Virus record (IMG/VR): IMGVR_UViG_3300046007_008584
Coordinates: 1 to 21,174 of that record
Direction: 5' to 3' (one strand)
Length of the DNA: 21,174 nt
Source of the DNA: a virus
In this document: piece after piece, positions 8,420 to 14,918 of the stretch
Numbering within the stretch: the first letter of the stretch is position 1
How the letters are laid out: every line of letters starts with the position of its first letter
Notes under the pieces: model-generated
What the model was told of the DNA's origin: nothing
The model's input: the letters and a program-made list of their open reading frames with translations, nothing else
The model's database searches: none
Made by a program: the position numbers and the translations under genes

Positions 8420-9312
8420 AACACGCTCTCCACGACGCTCTGCTCCAGTTCCATGAACCGCGCAACGCGATCGGTGCAGCCGTAGCTCACGACGAGCGTA
8501 TCGTGCTCGGCGTTGAACGCGAGGCCGGCGCAGAACTCGATAGCATCGCCGTCGAACTTGAACTTGCGGGACAACGCTTTCGGCCGCATGTCGCCGTCGA
8601 ACGTCAGAAAACGGTGCCAGTACTCCCAGCGCGGCGGGCGCCGTTCCATCCCCTTGTGGTGGACGACGGCGATCCACCCGTCGCGCCAGGGCATCGCGCA
8701 GCTGCTCCCGCTTACCTCGGGGATCGACGCCGGCGTGAGGTCGACGTCGATCAGCGTGCCGTCCTCGTACTTCATCAGCCGCCACGGCGCGACGGTATGA
8801 ACGAAATACAGATCGTCGCCGCGCACCCAGGGCGTCCAGTTTTTTTCAACGTCGCGGTTATCGGGCGACGCCAAGAACATATGGTCGACAAGCCGCATCG
8901 TCGATCCGTCGAGACGCGCCAAAGTAAGCGTCCCGCGCCTTTTGCCGCGATAGTGAACGGCCGTTCCGGTTACCCAATACGCTTCGCGCCAAAGAAACAG
9001 CCGCAGATCCTCGAGGCCGTCGAGCGCCGGCTGCTCGGCGCGGATATGCCGGTCTTCGAGCAAGTCATGCGACAGCGGCTGCAGCGCGTTGTCCATCCAC
9101 AGCAGGCTGTTCTGCGTGTCCGGCACGCTCGACGCTAGCGCCGACCCGGTCCAAAAATGATAGCCGTGCTTCAGATCGTAATTTACGGCCCGGACGGTCG
9201 CGAGATAGCCGCCGGAAACCTTAAGCACCGACGGGTTGCAGGGCAGGTGCCGCGTCAGAGGCACGACCTCGACGCGGCGCCGCTTCTGCGGAAGATCGGC
9301 GAGGACGATCAT
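8416..9312 (-). CDS. Five-bladed beta-propeller protein of the glycosidase/phosphorylase type
   Basis: 298 residues, ATG at 9312 in an ATGA overlap with the preceding gene. An in-frame extension is rejected because it is an Arg-rich antisense-like tract. Several blade-like strands and motifs are visible: CNPSVLKVSGGYLATVRAVN (25-44), NSLLWMD, LEDLRLFLWREAYWVTGTA (100-118), DVEKNWTPWVRGDDLYFVH (154-172), YWHRFLTFDGDM (231-242) and IEFCAGLAFNAEHDTLVVSYG (258-278). These match bacterial proteins with a GH32/GH43/GH130-like five-bladed propeller, often encoded beside glycosyltransferases. No activity is proven. It may read, trim or phosphorolyse a glycan connected with the neighbouring glycosyltransferase. 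Confidence 0.7.
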   Translation of the reverse strand: MIVLADLPQKRRRVEVVPLTRHLPCNPSVLKVSGGYLATVRAVNYDLKHGYHFWTGSALASSVPDTQNSLLWMDNALQPLSHDLLEDRHIRAEQPALDGLEDLRLFLWREAYWVTGTAVHYRGKRRGTLTLARLDGSTMRLVDHMFLASPDNRDVEKNWTPWVRGDDLYFVHTVAPWRLMKYEDGTLIDVDLTPASIPEVSGSSCAMPWRDGWIAVVHHKGMERRPPRWEYWHRFLTFDGDMRPKALSRKFKFDGDAIEFCAGLAFNAEHDTLVVSYGCTDRVARFMELEQSVVESVF

Positions 9313-9833
9313 CTCACCCCCTCGCCTTCCTCTTCGTATTCCTCGCCGTTTTCTTCGTCCTCGTATTCCTCGCCCTCTTCGCCTTCTTCCTCGCCGCCGT
9401 CCCGGATCGGCCCGCCGGCGATCCACGCCGAGCAGGTGCGCGCGCCGGCGCACTTGAAGTCGAAGATTTCACAGAACCCGAGATCGCCGGCTTCGACGAC
9501 GTCCATCGCGTCGCGCTCGCGCCCTTCGCCTTCGAGGCCCTGCTCGATGCAATCAAGCATGCGCTCCGTCTGATTGAACGCGCCGCAATTCCCGCACCGC
9601 ATCGTGCGCGCCTCGTCGGGCGGGACGTCCCAGACCCGCGCCAGCTTCGTCCAGTAGCTGTCGTTCGGCTCATTCGGGTTCATCGGCCCGTAATTAGCCT
9701 TGTCGATCGCCCGGCCGCGATTGCGCAAATTGAGCGTGACATCCTGCGTGGCGCGCGGGCACGCCTCGCCTTCGGCTTCCGGCTCTTCGACGCGCTGCAT
9801 GCGCTCGCCGATCTCGCTGTAATTCGTCGCCAT
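9309..9833 (-). CDS. Cys-rich conserved phage protein with highly acidic C-terminal tail
   Basis: 174 residues, ATG at 9833, placed two bases after the previous stop with GGAAGGGG upstream. The core LNLRNRGRAIDKANYGPMNP, PNDSYWTKLARVWDV, RCGNCGAFNQTERMLDCI, GDLGFCEIFDFKCAGARTC and SAWIAGGPI is a conserved pattern found next to terminase and portal genes in podovirus-like phages. Cysteines at 80, 83, 95, 121, 128 and 134 could bind zinc or an iron-sulphur cluster. Residues 147-171 are almost only Glu, Gly, Asp and Tyr. I do not know a demonstrated function; the metal site is inferred from Cys spacing. Confidence 0.7.
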   Translation of the reverse strand: MATNYSEIGERMQRVEEPEAEGEACPRATQDVTLNLRNRGRAIDKANYGPMNPNEPNDSYWTKLARVWDVPPDEARTMRCGNCGAFNQTERMLDCIEQGLEGEGRERDAMDVVEAGDLGFCEIFDFKCAGARTCSAWIAGGPIRDGGEEEGEEGEEYEDEENGEEYEEEGEGVR

Positions 9834-9834
9834 C

Positions 9835-9993
9835 TCATTTCCCCTTCCGGCGCGCGGCGCGCATGTTGTCCACAAGGTTCGGATATGGCCTGCCGGCCTC
9901 TTTCGCCGCCGCCTTCGCGGCGGTTTTCTTTGCCGGCGACAGCGCCTTGTCGCGCTTGGTCGGGTCCGGCGTTTTCCATACAGGCTTCTTCAC
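9835..9993 (-). CDS. Very small basic phage protein
   Basis: 52 residues, GTG at 9993 with an excellent AAGGAG nine bases upstream, one base after the previous stop and one base before the next ATG. The sequence begins VKKPVWKTPDPTKRDKALSP, has an Ala/Lys helix (AKKTAAKAAAKEAG) and ends RPYPNLVDNMRAARRKGK. I know the KALSPAKK...GRPYPNLVDNM pattern from small proteins in phage structural regions. Its charge suggests nucleic-acid contact, but no function is known to me. Confidence 0.75.
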   Translation of the reverse strand: MKKPVWKTPDPTKRDKALSPAKKTAAKAAAKEAGRPYPNLVDNMRAARRKGK

Positions 9994-9994
9994 G

Positions 9995-10303
9995 TCACTT
10001 CTCCTTCCGTCCCGCGTTGCGCGCGGAAATCGCTTTCGCCTTTGCCTTTGCGTCCGCCTTCGACGACGCGCCCCAAGCGCGCAGCGACAGCAGCAACCGC
10101 GTCGGCTTGCCCTTCTCGTCGCGCTCGGGGCCGGGCATGTTGCCCATGCGCGCGAGGAACGACGCGCGGCGCGGGTTGTCGCCAGCCTTCACAGGCGGCT
10201 TAAGGTTCATGCCTTCAGCGCGCGCAGATGCGCGCCCCTTGGCGTTCAGGCCGCCGGCGGGGTTCTTGCCCTCGGCGCGCTGCCATGCTGGCGTTTTCGG
10301 CAT
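9995..10303 (-). CDS. Conserved basic protein, DUF6321-like
   Basis: 102 residues, ATG at 10303 sharing one base with the TerL stop (TAATG). The longer in-frame extension lies inside TerL and is rejected. Motifs in order: PAWQRAEGKNPAGGLNAKGR, NLKPPVKAGDNPRRASFLAR, MGNMPGPERDEKGKPTRLLL and SLRAWGASSKADAKAKAKAI. This matches the small basic DUF6321-type protein found beside terminase genes in many podovirus-like genomes. It is probably DNA- or virion-associated; no activity can be assigned. Confidence 0.78.
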   Translation of the reverse strand: MPKTPAWQRAEGKNPAGGLNAKGRASARAEGMNLKPPVKAGDNPRRASFLARMGNMPGPERDEKGKPTRLLLSLRAWGASSKADAKAKAKAISARNAGRKEK

Positions 10304-11697
10304 TACACGACCCCTCGAATGTTGCGGATCAGCGGCTTGCCCTTCACCCAGGGCGTTGCACGACCGCCGACGATAGCCGCATCGCCGGCGAATGAAAGGC
10401 ACAGCGCGTCCGCTAAGTCAGGCGATCGCATGCCGCGCTTGCGCATCGCGTCCTTCGCTTCGACGACGATCTTGCCGCTCGACGCGAACGAATAACGCGG
10501 CGCGACCAACTCGTGCCGCAGCGTGTCGTCGCGCGGCAAGCGCACCGCGCGCGTCGACAGCCACCCCTTCACCGACAGCCACAACTCGTCGCGCAGCTTA
10601 TGCGCCTGCGGGTTCATCGCCGACGCCTCGGCGACGTTGACGTCTCGCACATTGAAGCCGAGTTCACGCAAGCGATCGGCGACGCCGGACCCGAGGCCGA
10701 TCACGTCGACGCAGATCACCGCCGGAGCGTCGACACGCGCTTCGTGCGCAATCGCGCCGACGGTCCCCATGAGATCGAGTCCGCCCCAGGCGCGCACGCT
10801 CTCGACGACAGGCCCGCGACGCTTGCAGAGCGCCGTGCGGTCTGTCCCGAACCGCGCGACGTCGACGCCGTACACGAGCGGCTCGTTCGCCGGCGCCGAG
10901 ATGTCGCGGACCATCGCCGCGTCGACAAGCTCGGCCGCGATCAGCGTATCGCTGTCCGCCCTCGCGAACTCGCCCAACACGCGGATGCGGTAGGCGTTCG
11001 AGTCCTCGCCGTATGTCGCCTTGATCTGCGCGACGAAGTCGCGCGACACGAGCGGGTTGTCGAGGCACGAGACGTGCATTCGATACCAGTCGGACGCTAG
11101 CTCGTGATGCGAGCGGTAAAACATCCCGCTGTTGCGGGTCGGGTTCGAGATTAAAATCGTCGTCGCCGAGTGTCCCGACATCGACCCGGCTGCAGCCTCG
11201 AACACAGGCTCGGGGATCGCCGACGCTTCGTCGGCGACGAGCAAAACGTGCTCGGAGTGCACGCCCGCGAGCGCCTCGGGGCGCTCCGACGACGACGTGC
11301 GCGCCGAGATAAAGCTCGACTCGGGCGCGCCGGCAAACTGGATGCGATCGCTCTGGACCTCGAACGACGCGCGCAGCGCCGCCGGCAGGCGGTTTACTTG
11401 GGCACGCAATTCCGAATAGAGCGCATCGAACAGCTGGCCGGCCGTTGGCGCGGTAACGACGGCCTTTTGCGGAAACCGCGTCACCATGTGCCAGATCAGC
11501 GCCCAGCTGCAGGCCGTCGATTTCCCGACGCCGTGCCCGGCCCGCACCGAGATCCGCCGCTCGCCCGACGCTACCGCGTTCAGAAAGCGCTCCTGCCAGG
11601 GCAGTGGCGCCGCGCCGAGCACCTCGCGCACGAAAGCTACCGGCCGAGACCGGTAGGCTTCGATCAGATCGACAAACGTTTGAGTCGACGCGCTCAC
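10303..11697 (-). CDS. terL: Terminase large subunit (packaging ATPase-nuclease)
   Basis: 464 residues, ATG at 11697 overlapping the upstream stop (ATGA). ATPase domain: WQERF adenine motif (34-38), Walker A AGHGVGKST (53-61), Walker B VLLVADEAS (Asp156, Glu157) and coupling motif ISNPTRNSG (183-191). Nuclease domain, RNase H fold: GVDVARFGTD (Asp279), VICVDVIGLGSG (Asp331) and RSPDLADAL (Asp427/Asp430), supplying the metal-binding acidic residues. The protein cuts concatemeric phage DNA and pumps it through the portal. All catalytic residues are present and length is normal. A clear small subunit is not next to it; the 73-residue gene just upstream and the 129-residue gene at 15417-15806 are candidates. 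Confidence 0.94.
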   Translation of the reverse strand: MSASTQTFVDLIEAYRSRPVAFVREVLGAAPLPWQERFLNAVASGERRISVRAGHGVGKSTACSWALIWHMVTRFPQKAVVTAPTAGQLFDALYSELRAQVNRLPAALRASFEVQSDRIQFAGAPESSFISARTSSSERPEALAGVHSEHVLLVADEASAIPEPVFEAAAGSMSGHSATTILISNPTRNSGMFYRSHHELASDWYRMHVSCLDNPLVSRDFVAQIKATYGEDSNAYRIRVLGEFARADSDTLIAAELVDAAMVRDISAPANEPLVYGVDVARFGTDRTALCKRRGPVVESVRAWGGLDLMGTVGAIAHEARVDAPAVICVDVIGLGSGVADRLRELGFNVRDVNVAEASAMNPQAHKLRDELWLSVKGWLSTRAVRLPRDDTLRHELVAPRYSFASSGKIVVEAKDAMRKRGMRSPDLADALCLSFAGDAAIVGGRATPWVKGKPLIRNIRGVV

Positions 11698-11915
11698 AGC
11701 ATGCCCTCTTTCTGCAGCAGGTGGCGCATCAGCGCGCGCACTTTTGCCTGGATCTCGCCGCCCTCTGACGCGCGGATGTAGGCGTGCTTGCGAGCCCTCT
11801 TGCTGCTCTCGACGGCCACGGCTTCAGCCTGCCGTTCCGCGACGTGCTCGCGCAGCATCCGCTCGAAAGGCTTCAACGCGCTGAGGATAACCTCTTGCCG
11901 TTCATTCGTTTCCAC
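11694..11915 (-). CDS. Small helical protein preceding TerL, function unknown
   Basis: 73 residues. The GTG at 11915 is preferred because GAGGAGG stands seven to ten bases before it; an in-frame TTG at 11939 has no such site. It overlaps the preceding gene by 14 nt and TerL by 4 nt. The protein is helical and charged (VILSALKPFERMLREHVAER, GGEIQAKVRALMRHLLQKEG). By position it could be a small terminase subunit, but 73 residues is short for that family and I see no HTH, so this is a weak guess. Confidence 0.6.
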   Translation of the reverse strand: METNERQEVILSALKPFERMLREHVAERQAEAVAVESSKRARKHAYIRASEGGEIQAKVRALMRHLLQKEGML

Positions 11916-12123
11916 GGGCTTCCTCCTCAATCGCAGCAAGCGCCTTCAGCGCCGCGTCAGCCTGCCGGTGCGACCAGCGCTCGCGCACGTCGCCGTCCTG
12001 ATCGCGCACGATCGCAAGCGCGTCACGAGCGGCGCGATACAACATCTCCCTCAACGCAAGCTCCTGCAGGGCCTGCTCCAGCAGAACCTGAAGGCGCATC
12101 GCCGCCTGCTTCCAATCTTCCAT
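11902..12123 (-). CDS. Small helical protein, function unknown
   Basis: 73 residues, ATG at 12123 with AAGGGG nine bases upstream; a GTG at 12141 in frame is less likely. The composition is Ala, Glu, Leu and Arg (MRLQVLLEQALQELALREML, ADAALKALAAIEEEARG) and suggests helices only. Its start lies 101 nt inside the tail of the zinc-ribbon gene in another frame, an unusually long overlap here. No family is recognised. Confidence 0.6.
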   Translation of the reverse strand: MEDWKQAAMRLQVLLEQALQELALREMLYRAARDALAIVRDQDGDVRERWSHRQADAALKALAAIEEEARGNE

Positions 12124-12349
12124 TTTCCAATCCCCTTCCACTTTTTAAATCCATCTTCCGGCGCATCAATCTAAAAGCACTCAGATCTCTATTGAATTTT
12201 CCAATCTCCGACGCCGGCATCTCAAGCGTCGTGAACCTATGTCGACACCGCCGACACTCGCGGCGACGACGGACATATAGATTGTTCGCTCGCGTGTCGA
12301 CGACGCGGGTCACGCCGTGGCGGCAATGCACGCACGGATATCCGCTCAC
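12023..12349 (-). CDS. NrdR-type zinc-ribbon protein (no ATP-cone)
   Basis: 108 residues from GTG at 12349, chosen because GGAG stands eight bases upstream and the zinc ribbon then begins at residue 6; an extension to 12460 would run through the 30-residue membrane-protein gene in another frame. Cys6, Cys9, Cys32 and Cys35 surround GVTRVVDTRANNLYVRRRREC and HRFTTLE, which closely resembles the N-terminal DNA-binding ribbon of NrdR, the repressor of ribonucleotide reductase genes (CPFC...VIDSR...RRRREC..C..RFTT.E). The ATP-cone that NrdR uses to sense dNTP levels is absent. Residues 70-108 are low-complexity and overlap the next gene, so the true C-terminus may be shorter if there is a frameshift. 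Confidence 0.68.
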   Translation of the reverse strand: MSGYPCVHCRHGVTRVVDTRANNLYVRRRRECRRCRHRFTTLEMPASEIGKFNRDLSAFRLMRRKMDLKSGRGLENGRLEAGGDAPSGSAGAGPAGACVEGDVVSRRS

Positions 12350-12374
12350 GGCTAAAGCTCCGTCGTTTTGATCG

Positions 12375-12467
12375 TCATCTTTTGTTTGATCCCAATATGA
12401 AGAACATGACGAAGGCTCCTGCGACGAGCGTCGACACGATCCCCAGAACGAAAGTCCCACCGCACAT
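12375..12467 (-). CDS. 30-residue single-pass membrane protein
   Basis: ATG at 12467 shares one base with the preceding stop (TGATG) and has AAGGGG about eight bases upstream. The protein is MCGGTFVLGIVSTLVAGAFV followed by MFFILGSNKR: a hydrophobic helix from residue 6 to 25 and a short positive C-terminus, so probably a type with the C-terminal Lys/Arg in the cytoplasm. The coupling to the neighbouring genes makes translation likely. No family is recognised. It could be a small regulator of a membrane complex, a superinfection-exclusion peptide or a lysis-related protein; the sequence cannot decide. Confidence 0.6.
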   Translation of the reverse strand: MCGGTFVLGIVSTLVAGAFVMFFILGSNKR

Positions 12468-12835
12468 CAACGATCCCCTTCTGCGCTCTCCGGCGCGGCG
12501 ATCTCAGGCAGCGGCGCGCGCACGACGTTGATGGTGTCGCCGGCGTAGAGCCACGCCCCGACGTTATGCCACTCGCGTTTCAACGTGCCTTGATGGCTGG
12601 CGAGAACCTCCGAGCCAAGGGCAAGAGCCTCCCGCAGCCGCTCGACCTCGGCTTCGAGCCGTCTGATTTTCGCAACCGCAAGCCAGTCGGCGTCAAATGT
12701 GTTTGTCCACTCACCTCCACACTCTTTGCAAAGTCGGCTCAGCTTGGTGAAACCGTCCTCGTTCTTGACAACACGCACGGTCGTTCCGATCCGCTCACAC
12801 TGTGGGCAGACCGAGTCTATCAATCGCTCGCTCAT
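12467..12835 (-). CDS. Zinc-ribbon plus coiled-coil small protein
   Basis: 122 residues, ATG at 12835 in an ATGA overlap with the preceding gene; a 20-residue upstream extension is rejected. Cys10-Pro-Gln-Cys13 and Cys36-Lys-Glu-Cys39 form a treble-clef or zinc-ribbon pair. Residues 54-75 (AKIRRLEAEVERLREALALG) are a coiled coil that shares AEVERLRE with three neighbouring proteins. The C-terminal part (WLYAGDTINVV) is probably beta-rich. The substrate or partner is unknown; zinc binding is inferred. Confidence 0.65.
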   Translation of the reverse strand: MSERLIDSVCPQCERIGTTVRVVKNEDGFTKLSRLCKECGGEWTNTFDADWLAVAKIRRLEAEVERLREALALGSEVLASHQGTLKREWHNVGAWLYAGDTINVVRAPLPEIAAPESAEGDR

Positions 12836-13248
12836 GGCTTGGTCTCCTCCACCATAATCCCCGCGCGCCGCATAGCGCAGATCCTGGAAAACCACAGGGT
12901 GCGCTCTGCTTCACGGGACGCTTCGGTGCGCTCTCGATCCGAGTCAGCGTGCGATGTCTGCCGCATGACCTTCTCGATGATCCTCCTGTCTTCTTCTGTC
13001 ATCGACGCATCGATGAAGGTCTTCGGGAATCGAACGCACAGCGATGTGCCGATTACGGCTAGGATCTCGGTCCGCCCAAGAGACGCCTCCGTCAGCGTTT
13101 CTAGATACCACTCGTTATGTCGCACGAGATGCTTGTTTTGCCTCTTTAGCTCCTCGACCTCGGCCAGCAGGAAGGCGCGATCCTCGTCGGCGCCCGCACG
13201 GATCCCTTCCTGGTGCCGCGCGCGGATCTCCTCGATCTTATCGGTCAT
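12832..13248 (-). CDS. Coiled-coil small phage protein (paralogue of the 13738-13992 product)
   Basis: 138 residues, ATG at 13248, ATGA overlaps at both ends. Residues 6-33 (EIRARHQEGIRAGADEDRAF plus LLAEVEEL) are nearly identical to residues 9-35 of the product encoded at 13738-13992. The rest differs: a middle part with ILAVIGTSLCVRFPKTFIDA and a charged helical C-terminus. The module occurs in many small phage proteins with no known function. It is probably cytoplasmic and oligomeric through its coiled coil. Confidence 0.65.
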   Translation of the reverse strand: MTDKIEEIRARHQEGIRAGADEDRAFLLAEVEELKRQNKHLVRHNEWYLETLTEASLGRTEILAVIGTSLCVRFPKTFIDASMTEEDRRIIEKVMRQTSHADSDRERTEASREAERTLWFSRICAMRRAGIMVEETKP

Positions 13249-13532
13249 GGCTTGACCTCCAGCGCCTTGCGGGCGATCTCGATAAGTTCCTCAACGACGA
13301 TGTCCCACTCAAACCCGGCCGGTCCGACTGTTTCGTATCGAGAGATATGTAACAACACCTCGCGCAGCCGCTCGACCTCGGCGCGCGCCTCGTCGCGCTC
13401 GCGGGTCAGCTTTTCGATCTCATCTGCCGCATCCTTCATCAATAATGATCGAATGCGACAGGGGCAAGATATCTCCAGACCTTTGAAGTCCGGCATGGTG
13501 ACCCGCAGCTTTTGGGTGATGTCGTCGCTCAT
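13245..13532 (-). CDS. Coiled-coil small phage protein
   Basis: 95 residues, ATG at 13532, 4-nt overlaps with both neighbours. Two cysteines in SCPCRIRSLLMKDAADEIEK precede a strong coiled coil, LTRERDEARAEVERLREVL. The C-terminal ADEIEKL...EVERLR arrangement is typical of small accessory proteins in phages of high-GC bacteria. There is no recognisable enzyme motif and the function is unknown. Confidence 0.65.
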   Translation of the reverse strand: MSDDITQKLRVTMPDFKGLEISCPCRIRSLLMKDAADEIEKLTRERDEARAEVERLREVLLHISRYETVGPAGFEWDIVVEELIEIARKALEVKP

Positions 13533-13741
13533 TTCTTCGTCCTCCCTCGGTATGGGTTTTCATGCACCCGTTTCCTGTCCCAGTTTGAGGCGAACCATCC
13601 CTCCCCCCAAGCCTCGGCCATGCGCTTGCGGATGAGGCGGTCGATCTCTTGAGCCGTCGCTTCAATATGAGCGCCGTGTATCGCCCAGTTCTCTGCCATG
13701 CGCTGCGCGATGCGCTCGCCGTCTGTTTTGCGTCGGCTCAT
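13529..13741 (-). CDS. Small charged helical protein, function unknown
   Basis: 70 residues from ATG at 13741, chosen because it makes a 4-nt ATGA overlap with the upstream gene; longer in-frame extensions lie antisense-like inside that gene. The sequence MSRRKTDGERIAQRMAENWA followed by EIDRLIRKRMAEAWGEGW is helical and rich in Arg and Trp, with a basic end (KRVHENPYRGRTKK). No family is recognised. Confidence 0.6.
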   Translation of the reverse strand: MSRRKTDGERIAQRMAENWAIHGAHIEATAQEIDRLIRKRMAEAWGEGWFASNWDRKRVHENPYRGRTKK

Positions 13742-13992
13742 GACCTGCCCCCACCGCAAGTGACGCCGGGCGGGTTGCGTCGCGGACAGAATGAGTTCTG
13801 GCAACTCGCGTTCGCGCCAGCCGGACACAGGCAACCCGCAGCGGTCTCGTAATGAATCGGGAAGCCTTGCCGCAGGCCCTTCCTCAGCCGCTCGACCTCG
13901 GCCAGCAGCCATGCGCGGTCCTCGTCGGCGCCGGCACGCACCCCTTCCTCGTGCCGCGCGCGGATCTCTGCCAGCTTCTTGTCGTCGCTCAT
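13738..13992 (-). CDS. Coiled-coil protein with C-terminal Cys cluster
   Basis: 84 residues, ATG at 13992 overlapping the previous stop. Residues 8-38 (AEIRARHEEGVRAGADEDRA, then LLAEVERLRKG) repeat the module of the 12832-13248 product. The C-terminus has cysteines at 54, 56, 64, 69 and 79 (CLCPAGANASCQNSFC, then GVTC), which could hold a metal. It looks like the shared coiled-coil module joined to a different small domain. Function unknown. Confidence 0.65.
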   Translation of the reverse strand: MSDDKKLAEIRARHEEGVRAGADEDRAWLLAEVERLRKGLRQGFPIHYETAAGCLCPAGANASCQNSFCPRRNPPGVTCGGGRS

Positions 13993-14171
13993 CGCCCGTC
14001 GTCCCTCTCCACAATCACGAAACCCGCGTCGTCGATCGCCTGCAGCCACCGCTCCGCGTGAGCACGCACCTCAGCACGCGCGCCGTCGCCGATCGAGCGC
14101 CAAGCCGGCAACCCGACAGCGTCGATCGACCACCACGCGCGTGCGATTGCGTCGACTATCCTCTCACTCAT
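13989..14171 (-). CDS. Small hypothetical phage protein
   Basis: 60 residues from ATG at 14171, with GGGGGAGGG upstream and an 8-nt overlap with the preceding gene. It carries ARAWWSIDAVGLPAWRSIGD and AEVRAHAERWLQAIDDAGFV. This looks like a compact helical protein of a type I have seen as hypothetical in phages of alphaproteobacteria. No function can be given. Confidence 0.6.
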   Translation of the reverse strand: MSERIVDAIARAWWSIDAVGLPAWRSIGDGARAEVRAHAERWLQAIDDAGFVIVERDDGR

Positions 14172-14496
14172 CTTTTTCCCTCCCCCGGCGCGTCGACACG
14201 ATCCGCAATTCATAACCCGCCGCCACGATCGCCGCGTGGATCAGCGACAGCTTCGGATCCCGCGCGCCCTGGCGCCACTTCGCCAACGTCGATCGGTTGA
14301 CGCCGATGCGGCGCGCATACGCATCGATATCCCCAGCGCAATCCCGAACGACGATCTCGAACAGCCGCCGCACGATCGGATCGCAGCCCGGTGCCGCATG
14401 CTTCGCCCGCCGGCGGGCGTTGGCGATTCCGCCCAGCGGGGCGATATCCCGCAGATGCGCGTCTCGAGCCGGCCATCGCCGTTCCCCGCCGCTCAT
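14164..14496 (-). CDS. Helix-turn-helix protein (XRE/Cro-like)
   Basis: 110 residues, ATG at 14496 in a 4-nt overlap with the preceding gene. An extension to 14745 is rejected as a shadow of that gene. Residues 1-45 are basic and probably flexible. Residues 60-95 contain a Cro-like HTH: AYARRIGVNRSTLAKWRQGA with recognition helix around NRSTLAKWRQG, then LSLIHAAIVAAGYELRIV. It is probably a DNA-binding regulator of a nearby promoter. The two best candidate sites are the palindrome at 15817-15829 and the repeats at 15353-15407, but no link is proven. Confidence 0.72.
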   Translation of the reverse strand: MSGGERRWPARDAHLRDIAPLGGIANARRRAKHAAPGCDPIVRRLFEIVVRDCAGDIDAYARRIGVNRSTLAKWRQGARDPKLSLIHAAIVAAGYELRIVSTRRGREKDE

Positions 14497-14918
14497 GAGC
14501 TCGCCTCCGACGCGAGCATCGCCGGCGGCGGCAGGCCGTAAGAGCCGACCGCGCGCGTCCGGTAGTCCTCGAACCGCTGCCCCTTCATGCGGTGCTTCCA
14601 CACTTCCTCGGGGTCGCGCCTCCAGGCGCCCTGCTCGGGCAGCAGCACCGCGTGGCGTTTGCCCTCGGCGACCTCGTAGTAGCGGACGCCCTCGCGCGAA
14701 AGCCGGTGATCGGTGCGCGTGTGCAACAACAGCTGCCGGCGGCACAACGTGCCGAGCGCCGTCGCCCAGGTCGCGCGCGGCACGCCCGGCGTCTCGTCGA
14801 TGACGTCGGCGACGCAGAACTCGCCTCGCAGGTGGCGGACAATCGCGAACGCCTCGACGAGCGTCAGCGTCTTCTTGGCGACGCGCGCGCGCGCGTCGAA
14901 CAGATCAAGCTGCATCAT
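14493..14918 (-). CDS. Winged-helix-like protein with N-terminal sliding-clamp motif
   Basis: 141 residues, start at ATG 14918 or the adjacent ATG 14915, with GGGGAG upstream. Residues 3-7 are QLDLF, the textbook consensus (QL[S/D]LF) by which bacterial proteins bind the beta sliding clamp. Residues 17-75 (TLVEAFAIVRHLRGEFCVAD, then PRATWATALGTLCRRQLLLH and SREGVRYYEV) look like a winged-helix DNA-binding domain. The C-terminus is basic and unrecognised. It is the first gene of the long small-gene train. Clamp binding at the replication fork is inferred from the motif alone. Confidence 0.65.
   Translation of the reverse strand: MMQLDLFDARARVAKKTLTLVEAFAIVRHLRGEFCVADVIDETPGVPRATWATALGTLCRRQLLLHTRTDHRLSREGVRYYEVAEGKRHAVLLPEQGAWRRDPEEVWKHRMKGQRFEDYRTRAVGSYGLPPPAMLASEASS

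Noticed and set aside
9680-9979. 99-codon minus-strand frame over the start of the Cys-rich gene
   Set aside because: Arg/Ala shadow. The real gene in this gap is the 52-residue product at 9835-9993, with an ideal ribosome site.
12140-12150. In-phase T TTA AAA slippery heptamer in the NrdR-like gene
   Set aside because: The -1 frame ends after about 30 codons without joining the next gene (which is in the +1 frame), and no downstream pseudoknot is apparent. Likely chance in an A+T-rich patch.
12349-12375. 8-codon ORF (MTIKTTEL) between the membrane-protein stop and the zinc-ribbon start
   Set aside because: It overlaps the previous stop by ATGA but has no clear ribosome site of its own; more likely only part of the leader.
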